From positions 1 through 64,000 of the forward strand of contig JAGMES010000006.1 of assembly GCA_023128035.1 (NCBI GenBank): a DNA stretch of 64,000 bases, given 5' to 3'. Origin of the DNA: Halanaerobiales bacterium. GTDB lineage: Bacteria; Bacillota_F; Halanaerobiia; DY22613. Of this stretch, positions 26,181 to 35,146 are shown piece after piece (within the stretch, counting starts at the first letter, position 1; each line of letters opens with the position of its first letter). The position numbers and the translations under genes were made by a program. Below the pieces are notes generated by a model. It did no database searches. It saw only the letters and a list, made by a program, of their open reading frames with translations, and was not told the origin of the DNA.

Positions 26181-28277
26181 ATGAAAATTCGCAAACTTGT
26201 TCCAATCCTCTTCCTTATTGTATTGTTTTTGACTGGCTGTAATTTAATACCAAACCTTAAAGATTTTGATGAAGTAACTCCTCCAACTTGGGATGTTGCT
26301 GTACAAATCCCTTTAATCAAAGCCTGGGGAAATTTAGGCGATGCAGTGGCTGACGCAGATCTACCTGATGGACTTATAGTAAATGAAGATACCAATATAT
26401 ATACTTTTACATTCTCAACAGGAGATGACCCTGATCTTGATTTAAAAGTACCACTTCCAGAATTAACAGTAGATAGTAGTGCTCTATCGTTTGATGCATT
26501 TAATTGGAGTCAAGGTGCTATCAGCATTAATGCTGGAATTGCCGATATTAATTTGAATAATAGTATCAATGATGATCAGGATAATCTAATGCCTCCCACA
26601 GATATAACTTTTGATTATTTCACAAAACAGGGAATATATATTCAAGCTCCTTTTGAAAGAGCAAAATTATCTAATGCCCCTACTAATAAAGTGGACTTTT
26701 CATTAGATACAGATGAGCCATTTGATAAAATTATTATTACCCTAAAAGATAAAGAGGGTAACCAAGTAGGTACTAATACCATTGAATTTGTAAATTTAGG
26801 AGATCCTGATAAAGTTAGTATGGATCATCAACATTTAACTGGATCCATCTTACTAGCTGAATCTGACATTCCAAAAGAGATGAACTTTGAAGTTATCTTA
26901 ACAGCTCACAGTACTCAAGCTAATATCGATCTTACTTTACACATTAGTGATCAGTTAGAAATTGTTGAGGTTGAAGGATTTAATTTTGATGATCTAGATT
27001 TTTCAGAAATTAATTTTTCTTCTATCAAACCTTTAGGAGCTTTGATAGGAATTAATGAAGTTACAATAGAATCTGGAAAAATTTATCTTAACGAAAATAC
27101 TGTCATGGCTGATAAAAGTACCGATAACAATAAATTGCCATTCCGAATCCAGGAATTTTACTTGGGTAACATAAAACTAATGAAAAATGACGAAAATAGG
27201 CGATATATTGATCTTAGTGGAGTAACTCTCTCTCCAGAATCTGAAATTACTGTTGATATTCAATTTGAAGATACTTTCATTTATGATGTCTGGGATGATG
27301 TCAACAACGAAATAAAACCATATGAGTATAATCTAGGTTTTTCAATGACTGATATTAAAGCAAAATCTATTTCAGGTGATATCTCTGATCTCATACCTGA
27401 TCCATATCCAGATACGCCAGATTGGGACTTCCAATTGGAAGAGATAGGTACTGGAATTGTTGAAATACCTATACCAGAAGAATATCAAGATGTTTCTATA
27501 GGTTTGAAAGACATCTTCTTAAACTTGAACATTGATAATCAGACAAGTTTTGTAGGGAACCTTACTATGTCTTTAAAAACATTTGAAGACGCAGAAGGTC
27601 TAGTACCGCTAAAAGATGAAAATGACGAAAATATGGAAGCTAATTTTTCACTAAATCTTGAAGCAAGAAATGAATTGGATTTCAGCCTTGGAGAAGAAGA
27701 AGATTATCAAAAATTCATCGATATCATCAATTCCAAACCAGCATATGTTTCCTTCGGGATTTCAGGTGGACTTAGTTTAAGTAAAGATTTCTATATTACA
27801 TCAGATGATTATATTCTTCCAAGTGGTTCTGTCGAACTTCCATTAGCCTTAACAATTCCATCAGATGGTTTAGAAATCTCCGATGTGATTAGCGAAGAGA
27901 TTACTTTAGAAGTAGATCAACGTGATCTAATCGATCAAGTCTCTGAATTTATTGAAGAAGTAAGTCTACACATCAAATATACTAATGACACTTCTTTTGG
28001 ATTAGGTGCACGCTTTACATTCTCCACACCTGAAGGAACCCTTATTCCAATTGAAACAATTCTTCACCCATCTCGTGAAGATGAAGTAGTCTTTAAGATA
28101 GATACAGCATTAACTGATGTTTTAGCCAACGAAACAGGTTTTGAAGTAACTGTTGATATTATTATCCCAAATGAAAGTGATACAGATCATGTTGTTAATT
28201 TACAACCTACTGATTCAATTAAATGTACAATATGGATAGATGGAAAAATAAATGTTCATGTACCAGAAAATCTTTAA
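26181..28277 (+). CDS. Large exported lipoprotein, unknown
   Basis: A 698-residue lipoprotein with a clear signal ending LFLTGCN, so Cys-20 is the lipid anchor. The mature part is acidic (rich in D, E, N) and built of many beta-strand-like stretches with no Cys; repeated phrases such as PLPELTVDSSALSF, IPIPEEYQDVSIGL and LPLALTIPSDGLEI suggest tandem beta-sandwich domains. I recognise no family. The gene lies 13 bases upstream of the predicted outer-membrane protein and AGGAGG precedes both, so they form an operon. A role at the outer membrane or cell surface is inferred. Confidence 0.65.
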   Translation: MKIRKLVPILFLIVLFLTGCNLIPNLKDFDEVTPPTWDVAVQIPLIKAWGNLGDAVADADLPDGLIVNEDTNIYTFTFSTGDDPDLDLKVPLPELTVDSSALSFDAFNWSQGAISINAGIADINLNNSINDDQDNLMPPTDITFDYFTKQGIYIQAPFERAKLSNAPTNKVDFSLDTDEPFDKIIITLKDKEGNQVGTNTIEFVNLGDPDKVSMDHQHLTGSILLAESDIPKEMNFEVILTAHSTQANIDLTLHISDQLEIVEVEGFNFDDLDFSEINFSSIKPLGALIGINEVTIESGKIYLNENTVMADKSTDNNKLPFRIQEFYLGNIKLMKNDENRRYIDLSGVTLSPESEITVDIQFEDTFIYDVWDDVNNEIKPYEYNLGFSMTDIKAKSISGDISDLIPDPYPDTPDWDFQLEEIGTGIVEIPIPEEYQDVSIGLKDIFLNLNIDNQTSFVGNLTMSLKTFEDAEGLVPLKDENDENMEANFSLNLEARNELDFSLGEEEDYQKFIDIINSKPAYVSFGISGGLSLSKDFYITSDDYILPSGSVELPLALTIPSDGLEISDVISEEITLEVDQRDLIDQVSEFIEEVSLHIKYTNDTSFGLGARFTFSTPEGTLIPIETILHPSREDEVVFKIDTALTDVLANETGFEVTVDIIIPNESDTDHVVNLQPTDSIKCTIWIDGKINVHVPENL

Positions 28278-28290
28278 AGGAGGGGCTTGA

Positions 28291-29652
28291 ATGAAAAAAA
28301 TATCAATTTTACTTAGTTTGTTATTGGTAGTCACTATCTTTTCTGGGAGCGTTCAAGCTTCGGCTGATGTAAAAGCTATGGGGAACGCTCCAGGCGCTGC
28401 TGCTACAGGAGATAATGGCATTGATTGGAATCCGGCAGCAATCAATGTAGATAACGGCATGTTCTCTTTAGATCTACTTATTCTAGATACCACTCTATGG
28501 ACAAACTCTTTAGGAGTTTATGATATCTTAGAATACGGTGGACTTGTTGAAGGCTCTGACTCAAATTGGAATGAAGAAGAGATCAACTATCTTTTGGATG
28601 CCATTCCATCCTCTGGATTTAGTATAAATGCAGATCATACAACTCGAGCCAAAATAATAATTGGCCCAGTAGGAATTTCAACAGGTGTTACTGGTCATGT
28701 AAGAGGCAGATTAGATAAGGATCTATTTAATCTACTCCTTAAGGGAAACATGGATTATGTTAATTTAAATGGTGAAGAAGAAACAGAACCATCCAATCTC
28801 TTAGACCTTACTGATACCGAAGCCTATGTTATGGCAACTGCAGATGCAGGTTTATCTTTCAGCTTACCATTGCATAAGTATTTTAACGTTACTGATTACT
28901 TTGATGAACTTTATGCAGGAAGTACATTACACGTAGTTGCTGGAGGATATGCCAAGACGTTTCTTACAGATGATACTAAGTTTTATCTTGGATATGGTGA
29001 AGCCGATGGAAATGTGCAGATCATAGATATCCGTTTTGCAGATAATAAACTTATTAAAGAAAAAATGGCTGAACTTGAAGACGGTGAGATGTATCCATTA
29101 ATCAAGGCGATTTATACATCTGACTCATCTCATCTAGGCCTTGGTTCTGCTGTAGATTTTGGCCTACTTGCACGAAAAGATAATTGGACTTTCGGAATCA
29201 GCGCCATGAATATTGGTTCCATCAAATTTAATGAGTATAATACTATTGAATATGGTCTAGTTAAAGATGATAATCCTGATAACCCTATAGGCGGAAACCT
29301 TACTTCTGAACCTGTTTATGGAACAGGAACCGAAGAAATTGTAGAGAAACTACCATCTAAAATTAATATCGGCGCATCATATAAATTAGATCGGTGGCTT
29401 TTACTTGGTGTTCAAGCATCCAGAACCAATGTTGCGAAAGGTTTGAGTTATTCTGAAATAGGAGCAGGATTAGAGTTTAATCCAATTTGGGTTCTTCCAA
29501 TGCGTGTTGGAATTATCCACTCTTTCGCTAAGAATAGCAACACCCTTACAGGGGGATTTGGACTACATTTTGGACCATTTAAAACAGACATAACTGGAGC
29601 TGTAGATACAAAGAGTGTTTCTATCGGATTAAATACATCTCTAGAATTTTAG
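28291..29652 (+). CDS. Probable outer-membrane beta-barrel protein
   Basis: A 453-residue exported protein with a signal peptide cut near VQASA. The mature start KAMGNAPGAAATGDNGIDWN resembles the PAAL/'WNPAAI' entry of FadL/PorV-like and DUF5723-like barrels. The second half is made of alternating amphipathic strands with Gly and aromatics (WLLLGVQASRT; YSEIGAGLEFNPIWVLPMRV). The last residue is Phe, the C-terminal signature of outer-membrane barrels recognised by BamA. Together with the lipoprotein before it this argues for a diderm envelope. The ligand is unknown. Confidence 0.65.
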   Translation: MKKISILLSLLLVVTIFSGSVQASADVKAMGNAPGAAATGDNGIDWNPAAINVDNGMFSLDLLILDTTLWTNSLGVYDILEYGGLVEGSDSNWNEEEINYLLDAIPSSGFSINADHTTRAKIIIGPVGISTGVTGHVRGRLDKDLFNLLLKGNMDYVNLNGEEETEPSNLLDLTDTEAYVMATADAGLSFSLPLHKYFNVTDYFDELYAGSTLHVVAGGYAKTFLTDDTKFYLGYGEADGNVQIIDIRFADNKLIKEKMAELEDGEMYPLIKAIYTSDSSHLGLGSAVDFGLLARKDNWTFGISAMNIGSIKFNEYNTIEYGLVKDDNPDNPIGGNLTSEPVYGTGTEEIVEKLPSKINIGASYKLDRWLLLGVQASRTNVAKGLSYSEIGAGLEFNPIWVLPMRVGIIHSFAKNSNTLTGGFGLHFGPFKTDITGAVDTKSVSIGLNTSLEF

Positions 29653-29656
29653 AAAA

Positions 29657-29687
29657 AAACAAGCCTGGAAAATTTCCAGGCTTGTTT
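29657..29687. terminator. Bidirectional terminator after barrel gene
   Basis: A perfect palindrome AAACAAGCCTGGAAA and complement around a single central base, with A/T tails, between convergent genes. Confidence 0.85.
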
Positions 29688-29696
29688 CATTTTTAT

Positions 29697-30683
29697 CTAT
29701 TCTCCATAAGGATCAACATAATTAATATAAAACTTATACTGTTCATAGTAAACTTCGGCACGACTTCGATCAATAGCTACAAAAAGTTTATAAAGTTGAA
29801 GACTAGTTTGTACCACTTCTGGGTATGCTTCTATTTCCAGAAAACCAAAAAGAGCTGTCTGTAAAAAAGAATGAGCATTACTAATATCACCTTTTTTCAT
29901 GTATAATAAACCAAGGATAAATATTGAATTAGAAATCTCATGAAAATCCTTAAACTTAACAAGAATTTTCTGAGCATTAGTAATTAATTCAAGTGCTTCA
30001 TCGAAGTTACCCAATTCTATCTTAGTTTTAGCAATCTCACAACAAGTTTGTGCCTGAGATAAAGGGTCATTTACTAATGACAAAGCATTATCAAATAACT
30101 CCAAAGCCTTACCATACTTCCCAAGAGCATGATAAATCATTCCCATATTTCTTAAAATTCCCTGTTTACGTTTTTTATAATTCTCATCGGTTAAAACCAA
30201 TGCTTTTGTCAAGTACTCTAAAGCTTTATCTAAACATTCTCTCTCTGTAAACCTATGTAGATACCAATAAAGAACACCCAAGTTATTATAAGCTTTAGTC
30301 TTTGCTTCTTTCGAATCAAAAGCTGCTACTTTTTTATATAATTCAATAGCTTTACTATAATACCCTAATTGTCCCATCGAAACTCCTTTACGAATCAATA
30401 CAGAAATATATTCTGAATCAATTAGCTCATCTTTGTAATGAGCAATTGTCTCATCATAATACTTTATCGCTGTTTTATAATCATGGAGTAAATAATAACA
30501 ATCAGCAATTTTTTGTTTAATTTGGCCTGTTGTTATAAGGCCAGTATATTTAGTTAAAGGGAGAGCTTGAAAATATTCTTCGATAGCATCACGGTAATTT
30601 CTCGCTGCTCTATATTGCTCTGCTAAATCTAAATGATGATTAAATGCTTGTACAATATCATTCCGGGTAAACTCTACTACCAC
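29697..30683 (-). CDS. TPR-repeat protein
   Basis: A cytoplasmic protein of 328 residues made of about seven to eight tetratricopeptide repeats, for example YRDAIEEYFQALPL, YKTAIKYYDETIAHY, YSKAIELYKKVAAF, YGKALELFDNALSL and FDEALELITNAQKI. No enzymatic domain and no HTH is visible, unlike Rap/PlcR-type regulators. It is a stand-alone gene. A scaffold role is all the sequence allows. Confidence 0.75.
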   Translation of the reverse strand: MVVEFTRNDIVQAFNHHLDLAEQYRAARNYRDAIEEYFQALPLTKYTGLITTGQIKQKIADCYYLLHDYKTAIKYYDETIAHYKDELIDSEYISVLIRKGVSMGQLGYYSKAIELYKKVAAFDSKEAKTKAYNNLGVLYWYLHRFTERECLDKALEYLTKALVLTDENYKKRKQGILRNMGMIYHALGKYGKALELFDNALSLVNDPLSQAQTCCEIAKTKIELGNFDEALELITNAQKILVKFKDFHEISNSIFILGLLYMKKGDISNAHSFLQTALFGFLEIEAYPEVVQTSLQLYKLFVAIDRSRAEVYYEQYKFYINYVDPYGE

Positions 30684-30820
30684 TTCTCCACCCCCCCAGT
30701 TAGTCTTTTCTTAATTATACCTCAAAAGATTACTAAAATCAAGAAAATTTGTAACTCTCAAGTATGACACAAAAAGGTATAATATTTGGGGGATTTTGAA
30801 CGTAAAAAATAAAAAATCAG

Positions 30821-30844
30821 AAAAAAAATACACCTAAAGGTGTA
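30821..30844 (-). terminator. Terminator of small exported peptide gene
   Basis: Stem TACACCT / AGGTGTA with a 2-3 base loop followed by a run of eight T on the minus strand. Confidence 0.7.
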
Positions 30845-30877
30845 AAATATACTACATTAGTTTTTCCTTAAAGGAAA

Positions 30878-31042
30878 TTAGTCTTCCCAATAAGGTCCAA
30901 GATTAAGCAAACTGCCTGTGTCACCTGTAATAGTTATCCCAGGTTCACTAGAAGTATCTGCCTTAACCCCAGTTGTAAATACAAAACTACTCGACAACGA
31001 CACCAACAATACTACTAATAAAATTACCCCTAATTTTTTCAC
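30878..31042 (-). CDS. Small exported peptide, 54 residues
   Basis: A short gene starting at GTG 31042 and ending TAA 30878. It encodes a Lys-Lys start, a hydrophobic core of about 20 residues (LGVILLVVLLVSLSSSFVF) and a likely cleavage after VKA, leaving about 29 residues: DTSSEPGITITG, DTGSLLNLGPYWED. A GGGGGG-rich ribosome site precedes it and a terminator follows. The mature part is acidic and has no Cys. It resembles no peptide I know; a secreted signal or envelope peptide is possible. The remaining bases of the 30684-31264 gap hold nothing I can name. Confidence 0.55.
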   Translation of the reverse strand: MKKLGVILLVVLLVSLSSSFVFTTGVKADTSSEPGITITGDTGSLLNLGPYWED

Positions 31043-31216
31043 TCCTCAATCCCCCCTCTAGGATTATATATAAATTATAACACAAAACCAGAAAAATTTC
31101 AAGAATTATTTGTAATTATGGGAGAAAAATTCTTTATAAGAATTTTTTGATTGCATAATAAAGTTTTTTTCATTCCTTTCTTTATAAGGAAACATTTCTA
31201 CTAAAATTTTTTTAAA

Positions 31217-31246
31217 AAAATACCGTTCCTTTCGGAACGGTATTTT
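31217..31246 (-). terminator. Terminator of BMP lipoprotein gene
   Basis: Perfect stem AAATACCGTTCC / GGAACGGTATTT with a four-base loop and flanking A/T tracts, 19 bases after the stop at 31265. Confidence 0.85.
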
Positions 31247-31264
31247 CTAATAATACAATTTAAA

Positions 31265-32251
31265 TTAGAGACCCATCTCTTTTAACTCTTCACGAGTAGA
31301 TGGAACTTTTACTTCGCCAGCAATAATTCTTAATTTATAACCTTCTACGATATCAATAGTATCTTTATCAAAGAACTTCTTAGCTTGCTCACTGTAACCT
31401 ACGCCACCTTCAGCAAGACCTAAATTTTTGTGACCAGATTCCCACTGACCATTGATTAAAGCTTTACTTACACTATAAACACCTTGATCAACCAATTTTA
31501 ACATACTGGTTAACACACTCTCAGGAGCTAAATGGAATTGTGGACTGTCAACACCAATCGCATAAAGACCTTTTTCTTCAGCAGCTTTAATAACACCAAT
31601 ACCACAAGCACCAGATGCATGGAAGATTACGTCAGCACCTTGAGCAAATTGAGTCAAAGCATTTTCTTTACCTTTATTTGGATCATCAAAAGCACCAGTA
31701 TAACTAATAAATACTTCAGCATTTGGATTTACTGCTTTAACACCTGCAACAAAACCAACTTCAAATCTATTGATCAAAGCAAAATCCATACCACCGATGA
31801 AACCAATTTTGTTAGTTTCAGTTTTTAATCCAGCTAAAACACCTACTAAGAAAGAACCCTCTTGCTCTTTAAAAGTTACAGATGCAACATTGTCAGCATC
31901 TACAACAGAGTCAATCAGACCAAAATTAGTATCTGGATATAAGTCAGAAACTTCAGTTAAAGCATCTTGCATTAAGAAACCAATTGCCCAAACTAAGTCA
32001 TAGCCTTGCTCAGCTAAACTACTTAAGTTTACAACATAGTCAGTCATCATAGCTGATTCAACAACAGTAATCTTAGCTCCAAACTCTTCTTCTAACATTT
32101 TCAACCCACGATAAGCAGCATCATTAAATGATTGATCTCCTAATCCACCAACATCAGTAACCATACCAATTTTCAACTCTTTTGCACTTACCATTACAGA
32201 AAGACTTACAACACAAATTACAACCAACATAAGTACTGCAAATTTCTTCAT
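31265..32251 (-). CDS. BMP-family ABC substrate-binding protein
   Basis: A periplasmic-type binding protein of the BMP/PnrA/Med family, which typically binds nucleosides for ABC uptake. A signal peptide (~1-23, ending VMVSA) is followed by KIGMVTDVGGLGDQSFNDAA, YDLVWAIGFLMQDAL, EGSFLVGVLAGLKT, KIGFIGGMDF, GADVIFHASGACGIG and AIGVDSPQF, all family signatures. There is no lipobox Cys at the cut site, which is less common. No permease or ATPase genes are adjacent, so it must work with a distant transporter. Confidence 0.85.
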   Translation of the reverse strand: MKKFAVLMLVVICVVSLSVMVSAKELKIGMVTDVGGLGDQSFNDAAYRGLKMLEEEFGAKITVVESAMMTDYVVNLSSLAEQGYDLVWAIGFLMQDALTEVSDLYPDTNFGLIDSVVDADNVASVTFKEQEGSFLVGVLAGLKTETNKIGFIGGMDFALINRFEVGFVAGVKAVNPNAEVFISYTGAFDDPNKGKENALTQFAQGADVIFHASGACGIGVIKAAEEKGLYAIGVDSPQFHLAPESVLTSMLKLVDQGVYSVSKALINGQWESGHKNLGLAEGGVGYSEQAKKFFDKDTIDIVEGYKLRIIAGEVKVPSTREELKEMGL

Positions 32252-32467
32252 AATTTACCCTCCTCATTCGACTTGTTGTACATACCTTTATTCTACACCT
32301 CTTTCACAATACCTTCAATGAATGGTGGTTAAATTAAATATTAATATAATAAAGTTTTACTATTCATAATTTTCTATTTTTAGTTACAAACCACCTTATA
32401 AAAAAATCATACTTTTGGACAGTATGGCAACAATAACTTTAGTAAAAAGGTAAAGGGGGAAATTTTA

Positions 32468-33291
32468 GTGAACTCTGACCGATTTGACGTTATTGTTGTT
32501 GGGCAGGGCCAGCTGGCGCATCTACCGCACTAACAATCGTTAAAAATAACATCTCCATTCTTCTACTAGAGAGAGGCCATAAACCAGGAAGTAAAAATAT
32601 GTATGGAGGATGCATCTACTCCTTACCGACCTCTGAAATTGTTCCTGCTTTCTGGGAACAAGCCCCTCTTGAACGAAAAATTGTAACAGAAGAACTCTGG
32701 TTTCTAGATCATGATTCTGCAGTAAAAGCAGGCGCCACACTCCGTACAGAAGCACTTGCCGTCGATCTCATATGGGATAAAATCGGTCTTCGAACACGAA
32801 AAGTGGATAGTGTAAAATTAGATACTGAAGAAGAAATTCATTCAGATGTAGTTATATTGGCAGAAGGTGTACTTGCATTTTTGGCACAAAAAGCTGGTTT
32901 AAGAAAACCACTGATTGCACATAATTTTACTCATTATGTAAAAGGTGTTTATGCATTACCCAGAGAAAAGATTGAATCCCGGTTCAATCTCGAAAATGAC
33001 GAAGGAGCAGAGTTAGTTGACTATAAATCACATATATCTATTCGAAAAGATCAAGTATGTAAAGAAAAATGTGAAAATAAACCATGTACTTACATTTGCC
33101 CATCTCGTGTTTTTTATTGGGAAGATGAAAGTATTAAGCTTCTCTATAAAAGATGTGTAGAATGTGGTGCATGCATCTGGGGATGCCCTTATGAGAATAT
33201 TGAATGGCATTACCCCCGTGGAGGGTATGGGGAATTCAGTATAATTACTAATTTACACAACTTTCACAGTTCGGTGCAAGGTCGCGTTTAA
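32468..33291 (+). pseudogene. fixC: fixC::fixX deletion fusion with frameshifts
   Basis: Remains of an electron-transfer-flavoprotein:quinone oxidoreductase (FixC) joined to its ferredoxin FixX. The start GTG 32468 encodes NSDRFDVIVVG, then one base is lost in the FAD-binding Gly loop near 32501. After the shift the match continues as ASTALTIVKNNISILLLERG and MYGGCIYSLP, skips about 40 residues before AGATLRTEALAVDLIW, and runs to ESRFNLENDEG. There it jumps in frame to FixX: CKEKCENKPCTYICPSRVF and CVECGACIWGCPYENIEW, PRGGYG. A last shift hides the natural FixX end. No fixA, fixB or other ETF gene is adjacent. Confidence 0.8.
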
Positions 33292-33325
33292 TGGCATTTG
33301 AACTGCGAAAGTTGAGTAATTTAAA
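33246..33325. repeat. Imperfect inverted repeat after fixX remnant
   Basis: Two arms (ACTAATTTACACAACTTTCA and the near-complement TGCGAAAGTTGAGTAATTT) flank about 27 bases. It lies between convergent genes, so a terminator is possible, although no T run is evident. Confidence 0.4.
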
Positions 33326-35084
33326 CTTCCGCTAAAACTCTAGATATCTCCTCTGCATCCTTAATAGGTGGATAACATGTCTTCCCTTTACAAATATAAG
33401 CTTGGTGTTCTTCAGGATTATAACCTAATTTTTCAATTCTCTTCTCATCCTGAATTGGATCAAGCTCTTCCACAACTTTATGAGGTGAATAAACTTTTAA
33501 ACTCTCTTGATAAAGCTTTTTGATCTCACCATCATCAGGATCACCTACAATGGTAATATGAGTATAGCCATGAATAAAGCCAGACAGAGCACGTCCGAAA
33601 GTTGCTGCAAATAAACCATATCTAGAGTATAAATTTGCACACATCCCTAATGTCCTCTTAACTACTTCACCATACCGAGTATTTTCAGTGATCACTTCCA
33701 AACGAAAATATACTTCTGCCATACAGCTGTTAATGGTCAGGGGTTTTTCTTCTAAAGATGTCCTCTTCAAAGCTTCGGAAGTGGGTAAATCTACATAAAA
33801 CCCACCATCTTTCTCATCATAAAACCTCTCAAGGATTAAATCTGCCAGCCTACAAGCTTTGTCTAAGTATCGCTTTTGATGAGTTATTTCATAAGCATCT
33901 AAGAGAGCATTAATCATTGCCAGTTGATCTTCTAAAAGGCCTGTATTATGAGCAGTACCATCATGATAATAATGATACATACCTTCCGCTGGATTAAAAC
34001 AATTTTCCATTAAAAAATCAATTCCCTTTAACGCTATATCTCTACAATCTATGGCATCCAAAACCGCAAAGGCTTTTAAAAATGCTGAGATGGCCATACC
34101 ATTCCAACTAGTGTAAATGGTCTGATCAATAAAAGGAGCTTTAACCTTCTCTCTTTCTCCTCTAGTCATCTCATAATACTCCTCATCAGCATCCTGACTT
34201 CCATAGAATAATCCTCGTTCCTCATCGATAAGCCATTCTTTTAAATACATGATAACATCCAAAACTGTATCTTTATAACCATTTTCATTAAAAATCTGAA
34301 ATGCTTTCAAATAAACACTTAAGAGTTTCACATTATCCTCCAACATTTTTTCAAAATGAGGAATGCTCCAATCTCTTGTCGTAGAATAACGGAAAAAACC
34401 ACCCATCTCCCGATCAAACATTCCCCCTCCTGCAATATTAGCAAGAGTAGTATGAAGAACTGTAGCTATGGATTCATCTTTGGTACGATGATATTCATCT
34501 AAGAGAAAGTCCAACGCTTCTATATGAGGAAATTTAGGTTCTTGACCAAAACCGCCATACTCCTCATCATATTCTGCTAAAATCATAGTTCTTACTTCCT
34601 GAATCATCTCATCTTTAAGATCCCGTTCTTCAATCCGATTCACTTGATTTCGTTGTCTCTCATAAAGCTCAGTAAGTTTCTCCTTAACCTCTTCTGTATT
34701 CTCATGATACATCTTATCAACATCACGTAAGAATTGATTCAATGGTTCTGTAGGAATATATGTCCCTCCCTGTAATAGCTCACCTTCTGGAGTTAAAATA
34801 GCAGTAGTAGGCCAACCGCCCATATTATAGCGACGATTTACATCTGGTTGACGATCATTATCAACACGTACAGGAATAAAACGCTCATTGATTAATTTAA
34901 TATTTTCTTCATCAGAATAGGCTTCTTCATCCATGACATGACACCAATGACACCAGACCGCACCTATACTCAATAATATCAACTTATCTTCAGATTGAGC
35001 TTCTTGAAATGCTTTTTCTCCCCATTCGCGCCAATTGATAAGATGTGCAAGATTAGTCCTGGGAGAGAAATGAAATGTACTCAT
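33321..35084 (-). CDS. Thioredoxin-domain / six-hairpin glycosidase-like protein (YyaL type)
   Basis: A cytosolic protein of 587 residues of the DUF255/YyaL (spermatogenesis-associated protein 20) family. The N-terminal thioredoxin-like domain has LLSIGAVWCHWCHVMDEEAY with a CHWC motif; GGWPTTAILTPEGELL follows. The rest is a six-hairpin (alpha/alpha) barrel with GGGMFDREMGGFFRYSTT, DWSIPHFEKMLEDN, TSWNGMAISAFLKA and a C-terminal CKGKTCYPP. The biochemical function of the family is unsettled. It is a single gene; the ORF seems intact. Confidence 0.85.
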   Translation of the reverse strand: MSTFHFSPRTNLAHLINWREWGEKAFQEAQSEDKLILLSIGAVWCHWCHVMDEEAYSDEENIKLINERFIPVRVDNDRQPDVNRRYNMGGWPTTAILTPEGELLQGGTYIPTEPLNQFLRDVDKMYHENTEEVKEKLTELYERQRNQVNRIEERDLKDEMIQEVRTMILAEYDEEYGGFGQEPKFPHIEALDFLLDEYHRTKDESIATVLHTTLANIAGGGMFDREMGGFFRYSTTRDWSIPHFEKMLEDNVKLLSVYLKAFQIFNENGYKDTVLDVIMYLKEWLIDEERGLFYGSQDADEEYYEMTRGEREKVKAPFIDQTIYTSWNGMAISAFLKAFAVLDAIDCRDIALKGIDFLMENCFNPAEGMYHYYHDGTAHNTGLLEDQLAMINALLDAYEITHQKRYLDKACRLADLILERFYDEKDGGFYVDLPTSEALKRTSLEEKPLTINSCMAEVYFRLEVITENTRYGEVVKRTLGMCANLYSRYGLFAATFGRALSGFIHGYTHITIVGDPDDGEIKKLYQESLKVYSPHKVVEELDPIQDEKRIEKLGYNPEEHQAYICKGKTCYPPIKDAEEISRVLAEV

Positions 35085-35146
35085 TTAATATCACCCTTTC
35101 TTCAAAAAATCTCTAAGCTAAATTTACCATCTTTCCTTCATCATTA

